A stretch of 64,000 bases of DNA from Nocardioides palaemonis (GTDB lineage: Bacteria; Actinomycetota; Actinomycetes; Propionibacteriales; Nocardioidaceae), in the NCBI RefSeq assembly GCF_018275325.1, contig NZ_JAGVQR010000001.1, positions 310,001 to 374,000 of the forward strand. The letters are read 5' to 3'. The notes beneath the pieces were generated by a model. That model saw only the letters and a program-made list of their open reading frames with translations. It did not search any database and was not told the DNA's origin. A program made the translations under genes and the position numbers. Within the stretch, counting starts at the first letter, position 1. Each line of letters starts with the position of its first letter. Below are positions 26,130 through 34,601 of this stretch, piece after piece.

Positions 26130-27245
26130 TCAACCGACTCTGCCTTCCTGGAACGCCACGGCGCGGATCCGCTCGATGAAGCGCCGCTCGCCGAACTCCT
26201 CTGCCCGAGCCCGCAGTCTTGCACCGTCCCACGTCTCGGCGTCGGACCGCTCGAGCCCGGCGGCGATGAGGTCGGGGTCCGGGCGGTCGACGAAGACGCC
26301 GGTCTCACCCTCGAGGACGGTCTCGAGGAAGCCGCCGCCGCGCAGCGCGACCGCGGGCACCCCGAAGGCGGCGGCCTCGAGCGGCGCCAGTCCGAAGTCC
26401 TCGTGGCTGACCGCGACCAGCACGCCGGCGTCGCCGTAGACCTGCCGCAGCTGGGCGTCGGGCAGTCCGCCGAGCAGGCGTACGTTGTCGGGCAGGGTGG
26501 CGCGCAGCCGCGCCTCCTCGGGGCCGCGGCCGACGACGACGAGCCGGCGTCCGGTGCCGCGCACCGCCTCGATCACGGCGTCGACGTTCTTGTAGGGCAG
26601 CAGCCGGGAGACGACGAGGGCGTAGCCGGGCTCCCAGCCGTCGAGCTCGGGGACCGGCTCGCGGGGTGCGTCGGCGTCCATCCCGTGCGGCGGCGGCAGC
26701 AGCTCGGCGTCGCGGCCGTAGGTCTCGCGGATCCGACGCTGCACGACGCGGCTGTTGGCGAGGTAGACGTCGACCCGGTCGGCGCGGGCGCGGTCCCAGC
26801 GCTTGAGCATCGGGCGCAGCGCGAGGACCGGCGGCCCGAGCGGCGAGCGCCACGCGGGCCCGCCGAGGTACTCGTCGGTCTGGTAGAGCCAGCGGGCCGG
26901 GTTGTGGCAGTAGACGACGGTGCGGGCGCCCTCGGGCGTGTCGAAGCCGTGGGCCCAGCCGCTGCTCGACGCGACGACGACGTCGGCGTCGACGCGCAGC
27001 CGCGACGCGGCCGGGGCGAGCAGGGGGAGCGCGAGGCGGTGGTCGCGCCGGAACGAGCTCACCCGGTTGAGCGGCGAGACGCGGACGTCGGCGCTGGCGA
27101 ACTCCGGGTAGGTGCCCTCGGGGTCGTAGAGCGTGGTGTGCACCGCGGCCTCGGGGAAGGCCCGCATGAGCGTCAGCACGACCCGCTCGGCGCCGCCGCG
27201 CTGCGTCAGGTAGTCGTGGGCGATCGCCACCTCGGCGCGGGTCAT
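26130..27245 (-). CDS. Glycosyltransferase family 4
   Basis: This 371-residue GT-B enzyme has AIAHDYLTQRGGAERVV at the N-terminus, the usual start of such capsule glycosyltransferases. It also has YCHNPARWLYQTDEYLGG, NSRVVQRRIRETYGRDAEL and the C-terminal donor-binding VSHEDFGLAPLEAAAFGVPAVALRGGGFLETV with the EX7E glutamates. The donor and acceptor cannot be read from sequence. Its ATG overlaps the TGA of the preceding glycosyltransferase by four bases. Confidence 0.9.
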   Translation of the reverse strand: MTRAEVAIAHDYLTQRGGAERVVLTLMRAFPEAAVHTTLYDPEGTYPEFASADVRVSPLNRVSSFRRDHRLALPLLAPAASRLRVDADVVVASSSGWAHGFDTPEGARTVVYCHNPARWLYQTDEYLGGPAWRSPLGPPVLALRPMLKRWDRARADRVDVYLANSRVVQRRIRETYGRDAELLPPPHGMDADAPREPVPELDGWEPGYALVVSRLLPYKNVDAVIEAVRGTGRRLVVVGRGPEEARLRATLPDNVRLLGGLPDAQLRQVYGDAGVLVAVSHEDFGLAPLEAAAFGVPAVALRGGGFLETVLEGETGVFVDRPDPDLIAAGLERSDAETWDGARLRARAEEFGERRFIERIRAVAFQEGRVG

Positions 27246-28252
27246 CGGTCGAGCTCCTCGAGCAGTCGGCGTACGCGCTCCCGGCCGGCCTGCGGGGAGT
27301 ACTCGGCCTCCCAACGCGCGCGGGCGCGGTCGGTCACGGCGCGCACGACGTCGGGCTCGGCGGTCAGCGCCAGCTCGAGCACACGGGCGAGGTCGTCGAC
27401 GTCGCCGGCCCGCGCCACCCACGGGTGGTCGGGCCCCGCGACCTCGGGCATCGCACCGGCGTCGGACACCACGAAGGGGACCCCCGCGGCCATCGCCTCG
27501 GCGACGACCAGGCCGAAGGACTCCGGCACCCGGCTCGGGAACGCGACCACGTCGCAGCGGTCGAGGAGGTCGGCGGGCGCGACCCGGCCGAGCAGCTCGA
27601 CGCGACCGCACAGCGCGGCGAGGGCGGCGCGCACCGGTGCCCGCTGGTCCTCGGGGACCCAGCGGTCGTCGCCGCCGACGACGAGGGTGCCACCACCCGC
27701 GGCGACCGCGCGGGCGAGCACGTCGAGCCCCTTGTCGGAGGACAGGCGTCCCAGGAAGCCCACGCGCCGTCCGGCTGCGGGCCGGGGGCGGAGCGCGACG
27801 TCGTCGGTCCAGTTCGCGAGGACCTCGGCGCCGCTGACGCGACCGGCGAGGTACGCCGACGGGACCAGGACGCGGTCGCTGCGGGTGCGGGCGACGCGCA
27901 GCGCGGCCCACTGCTGCGGCGAGCGCGGCAGCTGGTGGAGGTGGACCAGCCGTCGGCGGTGGCCGGCGGTGGCGAGCGCCGGCACCAGGCCGTGGCACCA
28001 CAGGACCCCGTCACGTCCGGTGCGGTCCCAGGCGCGCAGCCGTCGCAGGTGGTCGCGGCGTCCGTCGGCGCGGATCGCGACGACGTCGGCCCCGACCGCG
28101 GCCGCTGCGTCGAGGACGTCGGTGGGGGAGTCGGGCGCGACGACGGTGACCGGACGTCCGAGGTCGACGAGCGCCGCGGCCGTGCGGACCAGCACCTGCT
28201 CGCCGCCGCCGAGGTCGGCGTTGTTGGCGGCCAGGAAGACCCGCTCAGCCAT
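27242..28252 (-). CDS. Glycosyltransferase family 4
   Basis: This 336-residue GT-B protein has FLAANNADLGGGEQVLVRTA at the N-terminus, VGFLGRLSSDKGLDVLARA in the middle and FPSRVPESFGLVVAEAMAAG (EX7E donor site) near 255-275. It is probably a hexosyltransferase acting on the lipid-linked repeat unit at the inner membrane face. It overlaps the upstream polymerase gene by 8 bp and the downstream transferase by 4 bp. Confidence 0.9.
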   Translation of the reverse strand: MAERVFLAANNADLGGGEQVLVRTAAALVDLGRPVTVVAPDSPTDVLDAAAAVGADVVAIRADGRRDHLRRLRAWDRTGRDGVLWCHGLVPALATAGHRRRLVHLHQLPRSPQQWAALRVARTRSDRVLVPSAYLAGRVSGAEVLANWTDDVALRPRPAAGRRVGFLGRLSSDKGLDVLARAVAAGGGTLVVGGDDRWVPEDQRAPVRAALAALCGRVELLGRVAPADLLDRCDVVAFPSRVPESFGLVVAEAMAAGVPFVVSDAGAMPEVAGPDHPWVARAGDVDDLARVLELALTAEPDVVRAVTDRARARWEAEYSPQAGRERVRRLLEELDR

Positions 28253-29390
28253 CGGGTGCCTCCCGTGGCTGCAGCGCGCGGCCGAGGGCGAACCCCACCG
28301 CGATCGCCATCGGGGTGTCGAGCAGCACCTCGCCGAGCGTGACCGCCATGACCGCGACGCCGAGGATCGCGGCCTGGGCTCCGGCGGCGGAGAGGTCGCC
28401 GCGGCGCGACTGCGCGGAGATCCGCAGGAACGCGAAGACGAGCAGGCCGAGCACCAGCAGCAGCGCGGCCCAACCGCCCTCCTGCCGGGTGGCGAGATAG
28501 CTGTTGTGGAAGAAGAACTCGAGGTCCTTGATGTTGACCTTCGCGGTGCCCGGTCCGTGGCCGTACCACGGTGCGTCCGAGAGCTGGACGCGCTCCTGGG
28601 CGATGATCCGGTCGCGCAGCTTGTCGCTGCCGGAGCGGTCGGAGAAGGGCCCGAAGGTGGTGAGGGACTTCGGGATGTTGCCGACGATCCAGACCAGCCC
28701 GCCCGCGGCCGCGGCGCCGCCGACGATGCCGAGGCGACGGCCGAGCAGCACCCAGACGAGCACGAACGCACCGGCGAGCAGGCCGGTGCGCGAATAGCTC
28801 AGCACCAGGCCGGCCACGACCGGGACGGCCAGCGCGAGGCGGACCTTCCAGCGCTCGTCGGCGAAGAAGACAGCCAGCGTGCCGAGCACGGCGATGAAGT
28901 ACGCCCCAGCGTTCGGGTCACCGAGGAAGCCGGTGAGCCGGCCCTCGTAGGCGCTGCCACCGATGCCGACGAGCGCCAGACCGATCACCCCGACCAGCCC
29001 GGTCGCCAGGCCCAGCCCGGCCGAGCGCAGCGACACCCGTCCGGTGCCGAACGCCCACACCAGCCCGGCGAGGATCGCGACGTGGCCCATCCGCCGGGTC
29101 CAGTCGACCTGGTTGGCGATGCCCGACCAGAGCAGCACCGCGACCAGTGCGCCACCCAGGATCACCACGGGCGACGGCAGCTTCGCGCCCGCGCGGGCGG
29201 GACGCAGCAGGCACAGGCCGACGAGCGCCGCCATGGTGAGCTCGTTGAGCGGGTAGCCGGCGACCTCGACGGTCCGGAACGGCAGGCTGGCCAGCAGCAC
29301 GAAGTCGGTGATCCGGACCTCGCGGTCGGCCTCGTCGGCCCGGTCGGCGGTCCGGTCGGGCAGGTTCCACGGCGACTCGACGCGGCTCAT
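28245..29390 (-). CDS. O-antigen ligase / Wzy-type polymerase membrane protein
   Basis: The 381-residue polytopic protein has about ten hydrophobic segments and a periplasmic-type loop, LRDRIIAQERVQLSDAPWYGHGPGT, followed by FFFHNSYLATRQEGG. The H-N-S/T-Y-L segment after G-x-G-P is the mark of the O-antigen ligase/polymerase superfamily (PF04932). Its likely role is polymerising repeat units on the outer face of the membrane. ATG 29390 overlaps the stop of the previous gene; 15 further upstream codons were discarded. Confidence 0.87.
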   Translation of the reverse strand: MSRVESPWNLPDRTADRADEADREVRITDFVLLASLPFRTVEVAGYPLNELTMAALVGLCLLRPARAGAKLPSPVVILGGALVAVLLWSGIANQVDWTRRMGHVAILAGLVWAFGTGRVSLRSAGLGLATGLVGVIGLALVGIGGSAYEGRLTGFLGDPNAGAYFIAVLGTLAVFFADERWKVRLALAVPVVAGLVLSYSRTGLLAGAFVLVWVLLGRRLGIVGGAAAAGGLVWIVGNIPKSLTTFGPFSDRSGSDKLRDRIIAQERVQLSDAPWYGHGPGTAKVNIKDLEFFFHNSYLATRQEGGWAALLLVLGLLVFAFLRISAQSRRGDLSAAGAQAAILGVAVMAVTLGEVLLDTPMAIAVGFALGRALQPREAPDG

Positions 29391-30448
29391 CGGCCCGCTC
29401 CCGCCGCGGCGTAGACCTCCGCCGTCCGGGTGCACATCTCGGCCACCGTGGGCCAGCCGTCGAGCCCGGGGCGTACGCCGGGCTCCAGCCCCTGCGCAGC
29501 CAGCGCCGCCGCGACCCCGGCAGCGTCGTCGGCGCGCACCAGCGACCGCTCGGGCAGGATCTCGGGGTTGCCGCCGACGTCGCTGGCGACGACGCCCATC
29601 CCTCGCACGGCGGCGTCGAGGAGGGCGTAGGAGCAGTTCTCCCAGACCGACAGCATCGCCAGCACGTCGTGCTCGGCCATCGCCCGGTCGGGGTCCACGA
29701 ACCCGGGCAGGCGTACGGCGTCGCCGAGCCCGAGGCGCTCGACCTGCGCCCGCAGCACCGGCTCCTCGGGCCCCGTGCCGGCGAGGGTCAGCGTGGCGTC
29801 GGGGTGGTCACGGTGCAGCGCGGCGAATCCGTCGACGAGGGCCGGCAGCCGCTTCTCCGGGGACAGCCGGGCGAGCGACAGCACCCGCAGCCCGGGCTCC
29901 CTCGCCGGTCGAGGTGCGAGCGGGTCCACCCCGTTCGGCACCACCGTCACCGGCACTCGCGGTCGCCACTTCTCGGCCATCGCCTCGGCGGTCGCGCGGC
30001 TGACCGCGATCGCGCCGTGGAAGCGACGCATCCGTGCGGTGTGGGCCGCTGCCATCAGCCGGGTCTTCGCCCCCGAGCGGTGGTAGACCACGTCGTCGCG
30101 CGCGATCCCGTGCTCGGTGGTCATGAGCCGCGGGCCGCGACCGACGGCGAGGGCGGCCACGATGTCGGCGTGGGCGAGGTGGGTGTGGACGACGGCGGGC
30201 CGCTCGCGGCGCACGGCGTCACGCAGGGTGGAGACCGAGGCGCGCAGGCCGTGGTCGGGGCCGAAGGGGCCCTCGACCACCGTCGCGCCGAGATCGCGCA
30301 GCCGCTCCGGCAGGGCGCCGGGAGGTGCGAGGAACACCAGCCGCCATCCCGGGATGCCCTCCCGGGCCACGTCCAGCACGTGGCGCGCGACCCCGGCGAG
30401 GTCGCTGACCGGGATCGCCCACAGCGCGGTGGGTGGGGTCAGAACCAT
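29387..30448 (-). CDS. Glycosyltransferase family 4
   Basis: This 353-residue GT-B enzyme has VVHTHLAHADIVAALAVGRG, TTEHGIARDDVVYHRSG, VTVVPNGVD, LSLARLSPEKRLPALVDGFA, LAGTGPEEPVLRAQVERLGL and the region WENCSYALLDAAVRGMGVVA near the donor site. A REP-like fragment (29899-29922) lies in frame after VPNGVD and encodes PLAPRPAREPG, extra residues compared with the usual spacing there. It overlaps both neighbours by a few bases in the operon. Confidence 0.9.
   Translation of the reverse strand: MVLTPPTALWAIPVSDLAGVARHVLDVAREGIPGWRLVFLAPPGALPERLRDLGATVVEGPFGPDHGLRASVSTLRDAVRRERPAVVHTHLAHADIVAALAVGRGPRLMTTEHGIARDDVVYHRSGAKTRLMAAAHTARMRRFHGAIAVSRATAEAMAEKWRPRVPVTVVPNGVDPLAPRPAREPGLRVLSLARLSPEKRLPALVDGFAALHRDHPDATLTLAGTGPEEPVLRAQVERLGLGDAVRLPGFVDPDRAMAEHDVLAMLSVWENCSYALLDAAVRGMGVVASDVGGNPEILPERSLVRADDAAGVAAALAAQGLEPGVRPGLDGWPTVAEMCTRTAEVYAAAGAGR
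29899..29922. repeat. REP-like fragment in frame inside a glycosyltransferase gene
   Basis: CGCCGGTCGAGGTGCGAGCG matches the core unit of the array at 9781-9903 (GGTGGTCGAGGTGCGAGCG). It encodes a proline/arginine-rich insert in the host protein. Confidence 0.5.
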
Positions 30449-32712
30449 TGCTCCAACCGCTCCAGGGCGATCCAGAAGCCCTCGCCGTCGTTGACGTGGC
30501 CCTGCCAGATCTCGGGGATGAAGCTGACCCCGGGCGCGAGCGCGTCGAGCTGCTGGGCGAGCACGGCCCAGTCGATCTCGCCGTCGCCGACCTGCACGCC
30601 CTCGCCGTCGACGCCGGTCGCGTCGACGAGGTGGAGGTGCTCGGTGTGGGGCGCGAGCAGGTCGGTGGCCTCGGCGAAGGACATGCCGAGGTAGTTGGCC
30701 GACAGCTTGGAGTGGGAGACGTCGAAGCAGAGGCGGCGGTCGTAGGTCTCGGCGAACGCGGCGGTGTCGCGCGGGTCGACGAAGAGGTTGCAGTAGAGCT
30801 GGCCGCCCATGTACCACGGGTAGGGCGGCAGCGTCTGCGCGCAGAGCCGCACGCCGGAGTCGTCCACGCGCGCGAGGCCCTCGGCCACGCGGGCGTACAT
30901 CCGCTCCCGCTCGGCCGGGGCGACGAACGCGTCGGTGGTGAAGCCGCCGAGACTCGCCACGATCACCGGACCCTCGGTCTCGCCCTTGGCATCGGCGTGC
31001 TTCGCGAAGTGCTGCTGCATCTCGCGGGTGGTGTCGACGACGCGCTGGAGCTCCCGGATCGAGCGCTCCCAGTGGGCGTCGTCCTCGGACGCGAGGTTGA
31101 GCAGGAAGTCGCCGGCGAAGAGGTCGGGCGAGTGGGTGGTGAAGCCCATCGGCAGCGCGCCGTCGTAGGCGGCGAAGACGTCGGCGACGGGGAGGTCGAG
31201 GTCCTTGTAGGAGAAGTGGAACTCGAGGAAGTCGGGGGTCGTGTCCTTCGTCATCGCGACCACGTCGTGGTAGCGCACGGCGAGGCCCCACGGGCGACGG
31301 AAGTCGTAGGCGCGGCCCTTCGGCGCGGCGTCGCCGAGGTCGGTGGCGTAGAAGAAGTCACCCGCCTCCAGCACGCGGGTCGTGGTGCGGCCGACCAGCT
31401 TGTCGAAGGCGTTGGGCTGCAGGCCGCGCCCGGGGCTCTTGATGTCGACGTCGGCGGCGGTGAGGACCTCACCGACCTCGATGCGGCGGGCGGCGACGAG
31501 CGACTTGGCGAGGTTGACCCGGTTCATCATCTCGCCGGTGGAGACCGCGCGCGGAGCGGCGGTGCCGAGCGCCTCCTCGACCTCGCGGACGCGCTGGACC
31601 ATCTCCTTGAACTCCCCGGGGAGCAGGCTGACCTTGTGGTCGTTGCCCTCGAGGTCGCGGTCGATCGTGAAGTGCTTCTCGATGATCCGCGCGCCGAGGG
31701 CGACCGCGGCGACGGGGACGTGGAAGCCGCGCTCGTGGCCAGAGTAGCCGACCGGCGCCTGGGTGAGCTCGGCGAGGCGGGTCAGGTAGGCCAGGTTGAC
31801 GTCCTTGAAGGGCGCCGGATAGGTCGACTGGCAGTGCAGGAAGGCGTGCGGGACGCCGGTGGCGCGGACCACGTCGACGGTCTCGCGGATCTCGCCCTCG
31901 GTGGACATGCCGGTCGAGATCACCATCGGGGTGCCGCTGGCGGCCATGTGGCGCAGCAGCGCGTGGTTGGTCATGTCGGCCGACGCGACCTTCAGCGACG
32001 GCACGCCGTAGTCGACGAGCCGGTCGACGCTGACCGGGTCCCACGCGGTGCACATGACGTCGACGCCGACGTCGCGGCAGTGGTCGAAGACCTCGAAGAG
32101 CTGGTCGGCCTCGAGGTTGTACTTGGCGAGCAGGTCGAGGGTGTACTGCGGGCCGAGGTCCTCCCCGCCGGACCCGGAGGACCCCTGGCGGTAGACCGAC
32201 TCCATGTCGCGCAGCTGGAACTTCACCACGTCGGCGCCGGCCTCGACGGAGAGGTCGACGAGCTGCTTGGCGAGCGAGACGTCGCCCTGGTGGTTGATGC
32301 CGATCTCGGAGATCAGCAGCGTCGGGGCGTCGGCGGCCACGACGTGGCGCCCGATCCGCAGCTCGTCGGCGCGGTTGATCGCGACGGCGACGAGGTGGCC
32401 GCGGTCGTCGACGAGCGCGACGTGGTCGATGCCGGAGCCGAAGGCGTGCGAGATCTCCGCCGGGCTGCTGCCGATCGGCAGGCTGCGCGGCGAGGTGTTG
32501 GCGGCCTCGATCGCCGGGACGTCGACGGTCAGGCTCGCGGCCGTGCTCACCCAGCGGCGGAAGTCGCCGTCGGACAGGACGCCGTCGAGGTGCCCGTGGG
32601 AGTCGACGAGGAAGATCACCCGCGCCTTGTTGGCGGTGATCTTCTCCAGTGCGCGCAGGACCGGGTCGCCCGAGTAGACGACGTACGGCGTGAGGTCACG
32701 CTCGATGATCAA
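30439..32712 (-). CDS. neuB: NeuB-type nonulosonate synthase fused to CBS domains and a xylose-isomerase-like TIM barrel
   Basis: The 757-residue protein has four parts. Residues 1-120 are a CBS pair (VFLVDSHGHLDGVLSDGDFR style). Residues 131-395 form an NeuB barrel (LISEIGINHQGD, DVVKFQLRDMESVY, KVASADMTNHALL, VISTGMS, LHCQSTYPAPF, GYSGHERGF, IEKHFTIDR). Residues 398-465 are an SAF/antifreeze-like domain (VNLAKSLVAARRIEVGEVLT, KSPGRGLQP). Residues 490-757 are an AP-endonuclease-2-like barrel (FDVSHSKLSANYLGM, HLHLVDATG, GDGEIDW). NeuB condenses a hexosamine with phosphoenolpyruvate to a nine-carbon acid. The C-terminal barrel may prepare or epimerise the sugar, which is inference. A CMP-transferase gene lies upstream. 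The start is TTG 32712 with GGAAGG eight bases before. Confidence 0.9.
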   Translation of the reverse strand: MIIERDLTPYVVYSGDPVLRALEKITANKARVIFLVDSHGHLDGVLSDGDFRRWVSTAASLTVDVPAIEAANTSPRSLPIGSSPAEISHAFGSGIDHVALVDDRGHLVAVAINRADELRIGRHVVAADAPTLLISEIGINHQGDVSLAKQLVDLSVEAGADVVKFQLRDMESVYRQGSSGSGGEDLGPQYTLDLLAKYNLEADQLFEVFDHCRDVGVDVMCTAWDPVSVDRLVDYGVPSLKVASADMTNHALLRHMAASGTPMVISTGMSTEGEIRETVDVVRATGVPHAFLHCQSTYPAPFKDVNLAYLTRLAELTQAPVGYSGHERGFHVPVAAVALGARIIEKHFTIDRDLEGNDHKVSLLPGEFKEMVQRVREVEEALGTAAPRAVSTGEMMNRVNLAKSLVAARRIEVGEVLTAADVDIKSPGRGLQPNAFDKLVGRTTTRVLEAGDFFYATDLGDAAPKGRAYDFRRPWGLAVRYHDVVAMTKDTTPDFLEFHFSYKDLDLPVADVFAAYDGALPMGFTTHSPDLFAGDFLLNLASEDDAHWERSIRELQRVVDTTREMQQHFAKHADAKGETEGPVIVASLGGFTTDAFVAPAERERMYARVAEGLARVDDSGVRLCAQTLPPYPWYMGGQLYCNLFVDPRDTAAFAETYDRRLCFDVSHSKLSANYLGMSFAEATDLLAPHTEHLHLVDATGVDGEGVQVGDGEIDWAVLAQQLDALAPGVSFIPEIWQGHVNDGEGFWIALERLEQWF

Positions 32713-32796
32713 GGCGGCTGCCTTCCTTCGGTGTACGTACGTGTCCCACGGTATCCAGCACGGGCACGACGCGCGGGGACTTGGCCGGGAAGGGGC

Positions 32797-33465
32797 TCAA
32801 CGTCCCAGCAGGCGAGCGGCCAGGGCGACGTCGAGCTCGGTGTCGATGTCGATCCCCTCGTCCTCGGCCATCACGAACAGCCCGATCCGGCCGCCGAGGC
32901 GGTTGTCGTGCTGTTCGTAGACCTCGGTGCGGGTGAGGTAGAGCGATCCGGTCTCGCGGTAGCGCCGGCCCTCGGGGGTCAGGTCCTGGCGGCGCGGACG
33001 GGCGGTGACGTCGTACGCCGCGGTCGGCGGGTCGCCGGCCTGCCAGACGAACGGCGGCTGCTCCACGACCCCGACCATCGAGTCGACGCCGGTGGCGGCG
33101 AACTCGGTCAGCGCGCGGGCGAGGGTGTCGTCGTGGCGCACCGGCGAGGTGGCCTGCAGCAGCATCACCGCGTCCGGCCGCCCCCGCTCGGCCGTGACCT
33201 GCTCGATCGCGTGCCGCACGACCGGCTCGGTGGGGGTGGTGTCCTGGGCGAGCTCGTCGGGCCGCAGCCACGGGACGCGGGCGCCGGCGTCCCGTGCGAC
33301 GGCCGCGATCTCCTCGTCGTCGGTGGAGACGAGGACGTCGAGACCGGGGGTCGCGAGCGCCTGCTCGATGGTCCAGACGATGAGCGGCTTGCCGCCGACG
33401 TCGAGCAGGTTCTTGCGCGGCACGCCCTTCGAGCCGCCGCGGGCAGGGATCACGCAGAGCGTCAC
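32797..33465 (-). CDS. neuA: CMP-nonulosonate (acylneuraminate) cytidylyltransferase
   Basis: The 222-residue protein begins with GTG and reads VTLCVIPARGGSKGVPRKNL, the CTP-binding signature of CMP-sialic/legionaminic acid synthetases. LVSTDDEEIAAVA, MLLQATSPVRHDDTL, YRETGSLYLTRTEVYE and DIDTELDVALAARLL follow as in the family. It would activate the product of the NeuB-like enzyme as a CMP sugar. GTGA overlap with the preceding gene shows coupling; 84 bp separate it from the NeuB gene. Which acid is made (sialic, legionaminic, pseudaminic or other) cannot be decided: no NeuC-type epimerase, PseB or Leg genes are seen. Confidence 0.92.
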   Translation of the reverse strand: MTLCVIPARGGSKGVPRKNLLDVGGKPLIVWTIEQALATPGLDVLVSTDDEEIAAVARDAGARVPWLRPDELAQDTTPTEPVVRHAIEQVTAERGRPDAVMLLQATSPVRHDDTLARALTEFAATGVDSMVGVVEQPPFVWQAGDPPTAAYDVTARPRRQDLTPEGRRYRETGSLYLTRTEVYEQHDNRLGGRIGLFVMAEDEGIDIDTELDVALAARLLGR

Positions 33466-34601
33466 GACGCGGCCTCCTGCACGACCTCGGCGACGCGCCG
33501 GGCCGGCTGCACGGCGGGACGGTCGGGGGCGGGCGTGGGGGAGTCTCCGAGACGGTGCATGCGATAACGCTCCCAGAACTCGCCGAGCCACGCGGGCGGA
33601 CGCGGCAGGTCGACCCAGGCGTCGCGGCCCCGCGCGGCCGCCTCCAGGACGCCGGTGGAGAAGACGCTGACGATCGGCGCGTCGAGATCGACCAGCGGCG
33701 GCCCGTCGGTCACGACCCGCACACCGGCACGCTCGAGGGTGCGGAGGACCGCGCGCGAGGTGACGTCGCGCTCGGAGGGGTGCGGGCGGTAGACGGCGCC
33801 GTGCGCGCGACAGGTGGTGAGGGCCGCGTGCGCGAGCCGGGCTCGGGAGATCTCGGCGGCGTGCCCCTGGCCGAGGTAGGTCAGTGGTCCGCTGCTCCCG
33901 CTGGACGTCGCGCCGACGCCTCCGTTGGTCGAGGAAGGCGCTCTGGCCGAACCGCTGGTCGAGGAAGGCGCTCTGGCCGAACCGCTGGTCGAGGAAGGCG
34001 CTCTGGCGCCTGTCACGAGACCCGCCCGCCACAGCAGCTCGCTGCCGACCACCGTCACGTCGACGTCCCGCCGGCCGGCCGTCCAGAACGCGCCGTCCTG
34101 CTCGCTCCACGCGAGCAGCCGCGCGACCCGGGGCAGTGGCGGGGCGTAGGGCGTCAGTGCGCCGTGCTGGGAGACGTGGAACGGGACGTCCCGCTCGTCC
34201 GCCAGCGCGAAGGCGGCCGCGCCGATGGGCGTGTAGTGGCCGGCGGCGAGCACGGCGCGCGGCGAGAGGTGGGCGCCGAGGTCGTCGAGCGCGACCGAGG
34301 TGCGGCGGTGACTCGCGTACGCGGCGGGCGGCTGCCACCCGGCCGGCGCGACGACCGCCGTGGTGGCGGCCGCCAGGTGGTCGAGCGGGGCGATGACCGC
34401 GCGGTCGACGCTGGCGTGGGTCGCCTCGACGGCCACGAGCACTGCGACGTCGCCGTCGGGCAACAGCAGGTCGGCGACGTCCGGCGCCACGGGGCGTACG
34501 CGCGACCGTGCGGTGCGCGCCGCCCACCGCACCGGGTGGCGCGACTCGTGCCACCGGCGCCAGGCGACGAGGTCGGCGGGGTGCCTCAGACCGTGTCCCA
34601 C
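33462..34601 (-). CDS. Putative GT-B glycosyltransferase with in-frame repeat insert
   Basis: From GTG 34601 the protein has ~379 residues. It is not a member of a family I can name firmly. The middle has FHVSQHGALTPYAPPLPRVARLLAWSEQD, and the C-terminal part has YRPHPSERDVTSRAVL and PIVSVFSTGVLEAAARG. These resemble polysialyltransferase/CDP-glycerol-transferase-like GT-B proteins that use His and Ser/Thr near a nucleotide sugar. Next to NeuA and NeuB it could transfer the nonulosonate, which is inference. Residues near 200-230 are three 10-residue repeats (SGSARAPSST) encoded by a 30-bp tandem repeat of the REP family. It overlaps the upstream gene by 16 bp. Confidence 0.6.
   Translation of the reverse strand: MGHGLRHPADLVAWRRWHESRHPVRWAARTARSRVRPVAPDVADLLLPDGDVAVLVAVEATHASVDRAVIAPLDHLAAATTAVVAPAGWQPPAAYASHRRTSVALDDLGAHLSPRAVLAAGHYTPIGAAAFALADERDVPFHVSQHGALTPYAPPLPRVARLLAWSEQDGAFWTAGRRDVDVTVVGSELLWRAGLVTGARAPSSTSGSARAPSSTSGSARAPSSTNGGVGATSSGSSGPLTYLGQGHAAEISRARLAHAALTTCRAHGAVYRPHPSERDVTSRAVLRTLERAGVRVVTDGPPLVDLDAPIVSVFSTGVLEAAARGRDAWVDLPRPPAWLGEFWERYRMHRLGDSPTPAPDRPAVQPARRVAEVVQEAAS
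33923..34022. repeat. REP-like element with 30-bp tandem triplication inside a gene
   Basis: Units starting GGTCGAGGAAGGCGCTCTGG at 33927, 33957 and 33987 have exact 30-bp period. The element ends in GCGCCTGTCACGAGACC, the complement of the CTCGTGACAGGCGC end seen in the elements at 1031 and 5897. The period being a multiple of three keeps the host frame. Confidence 0.8.
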
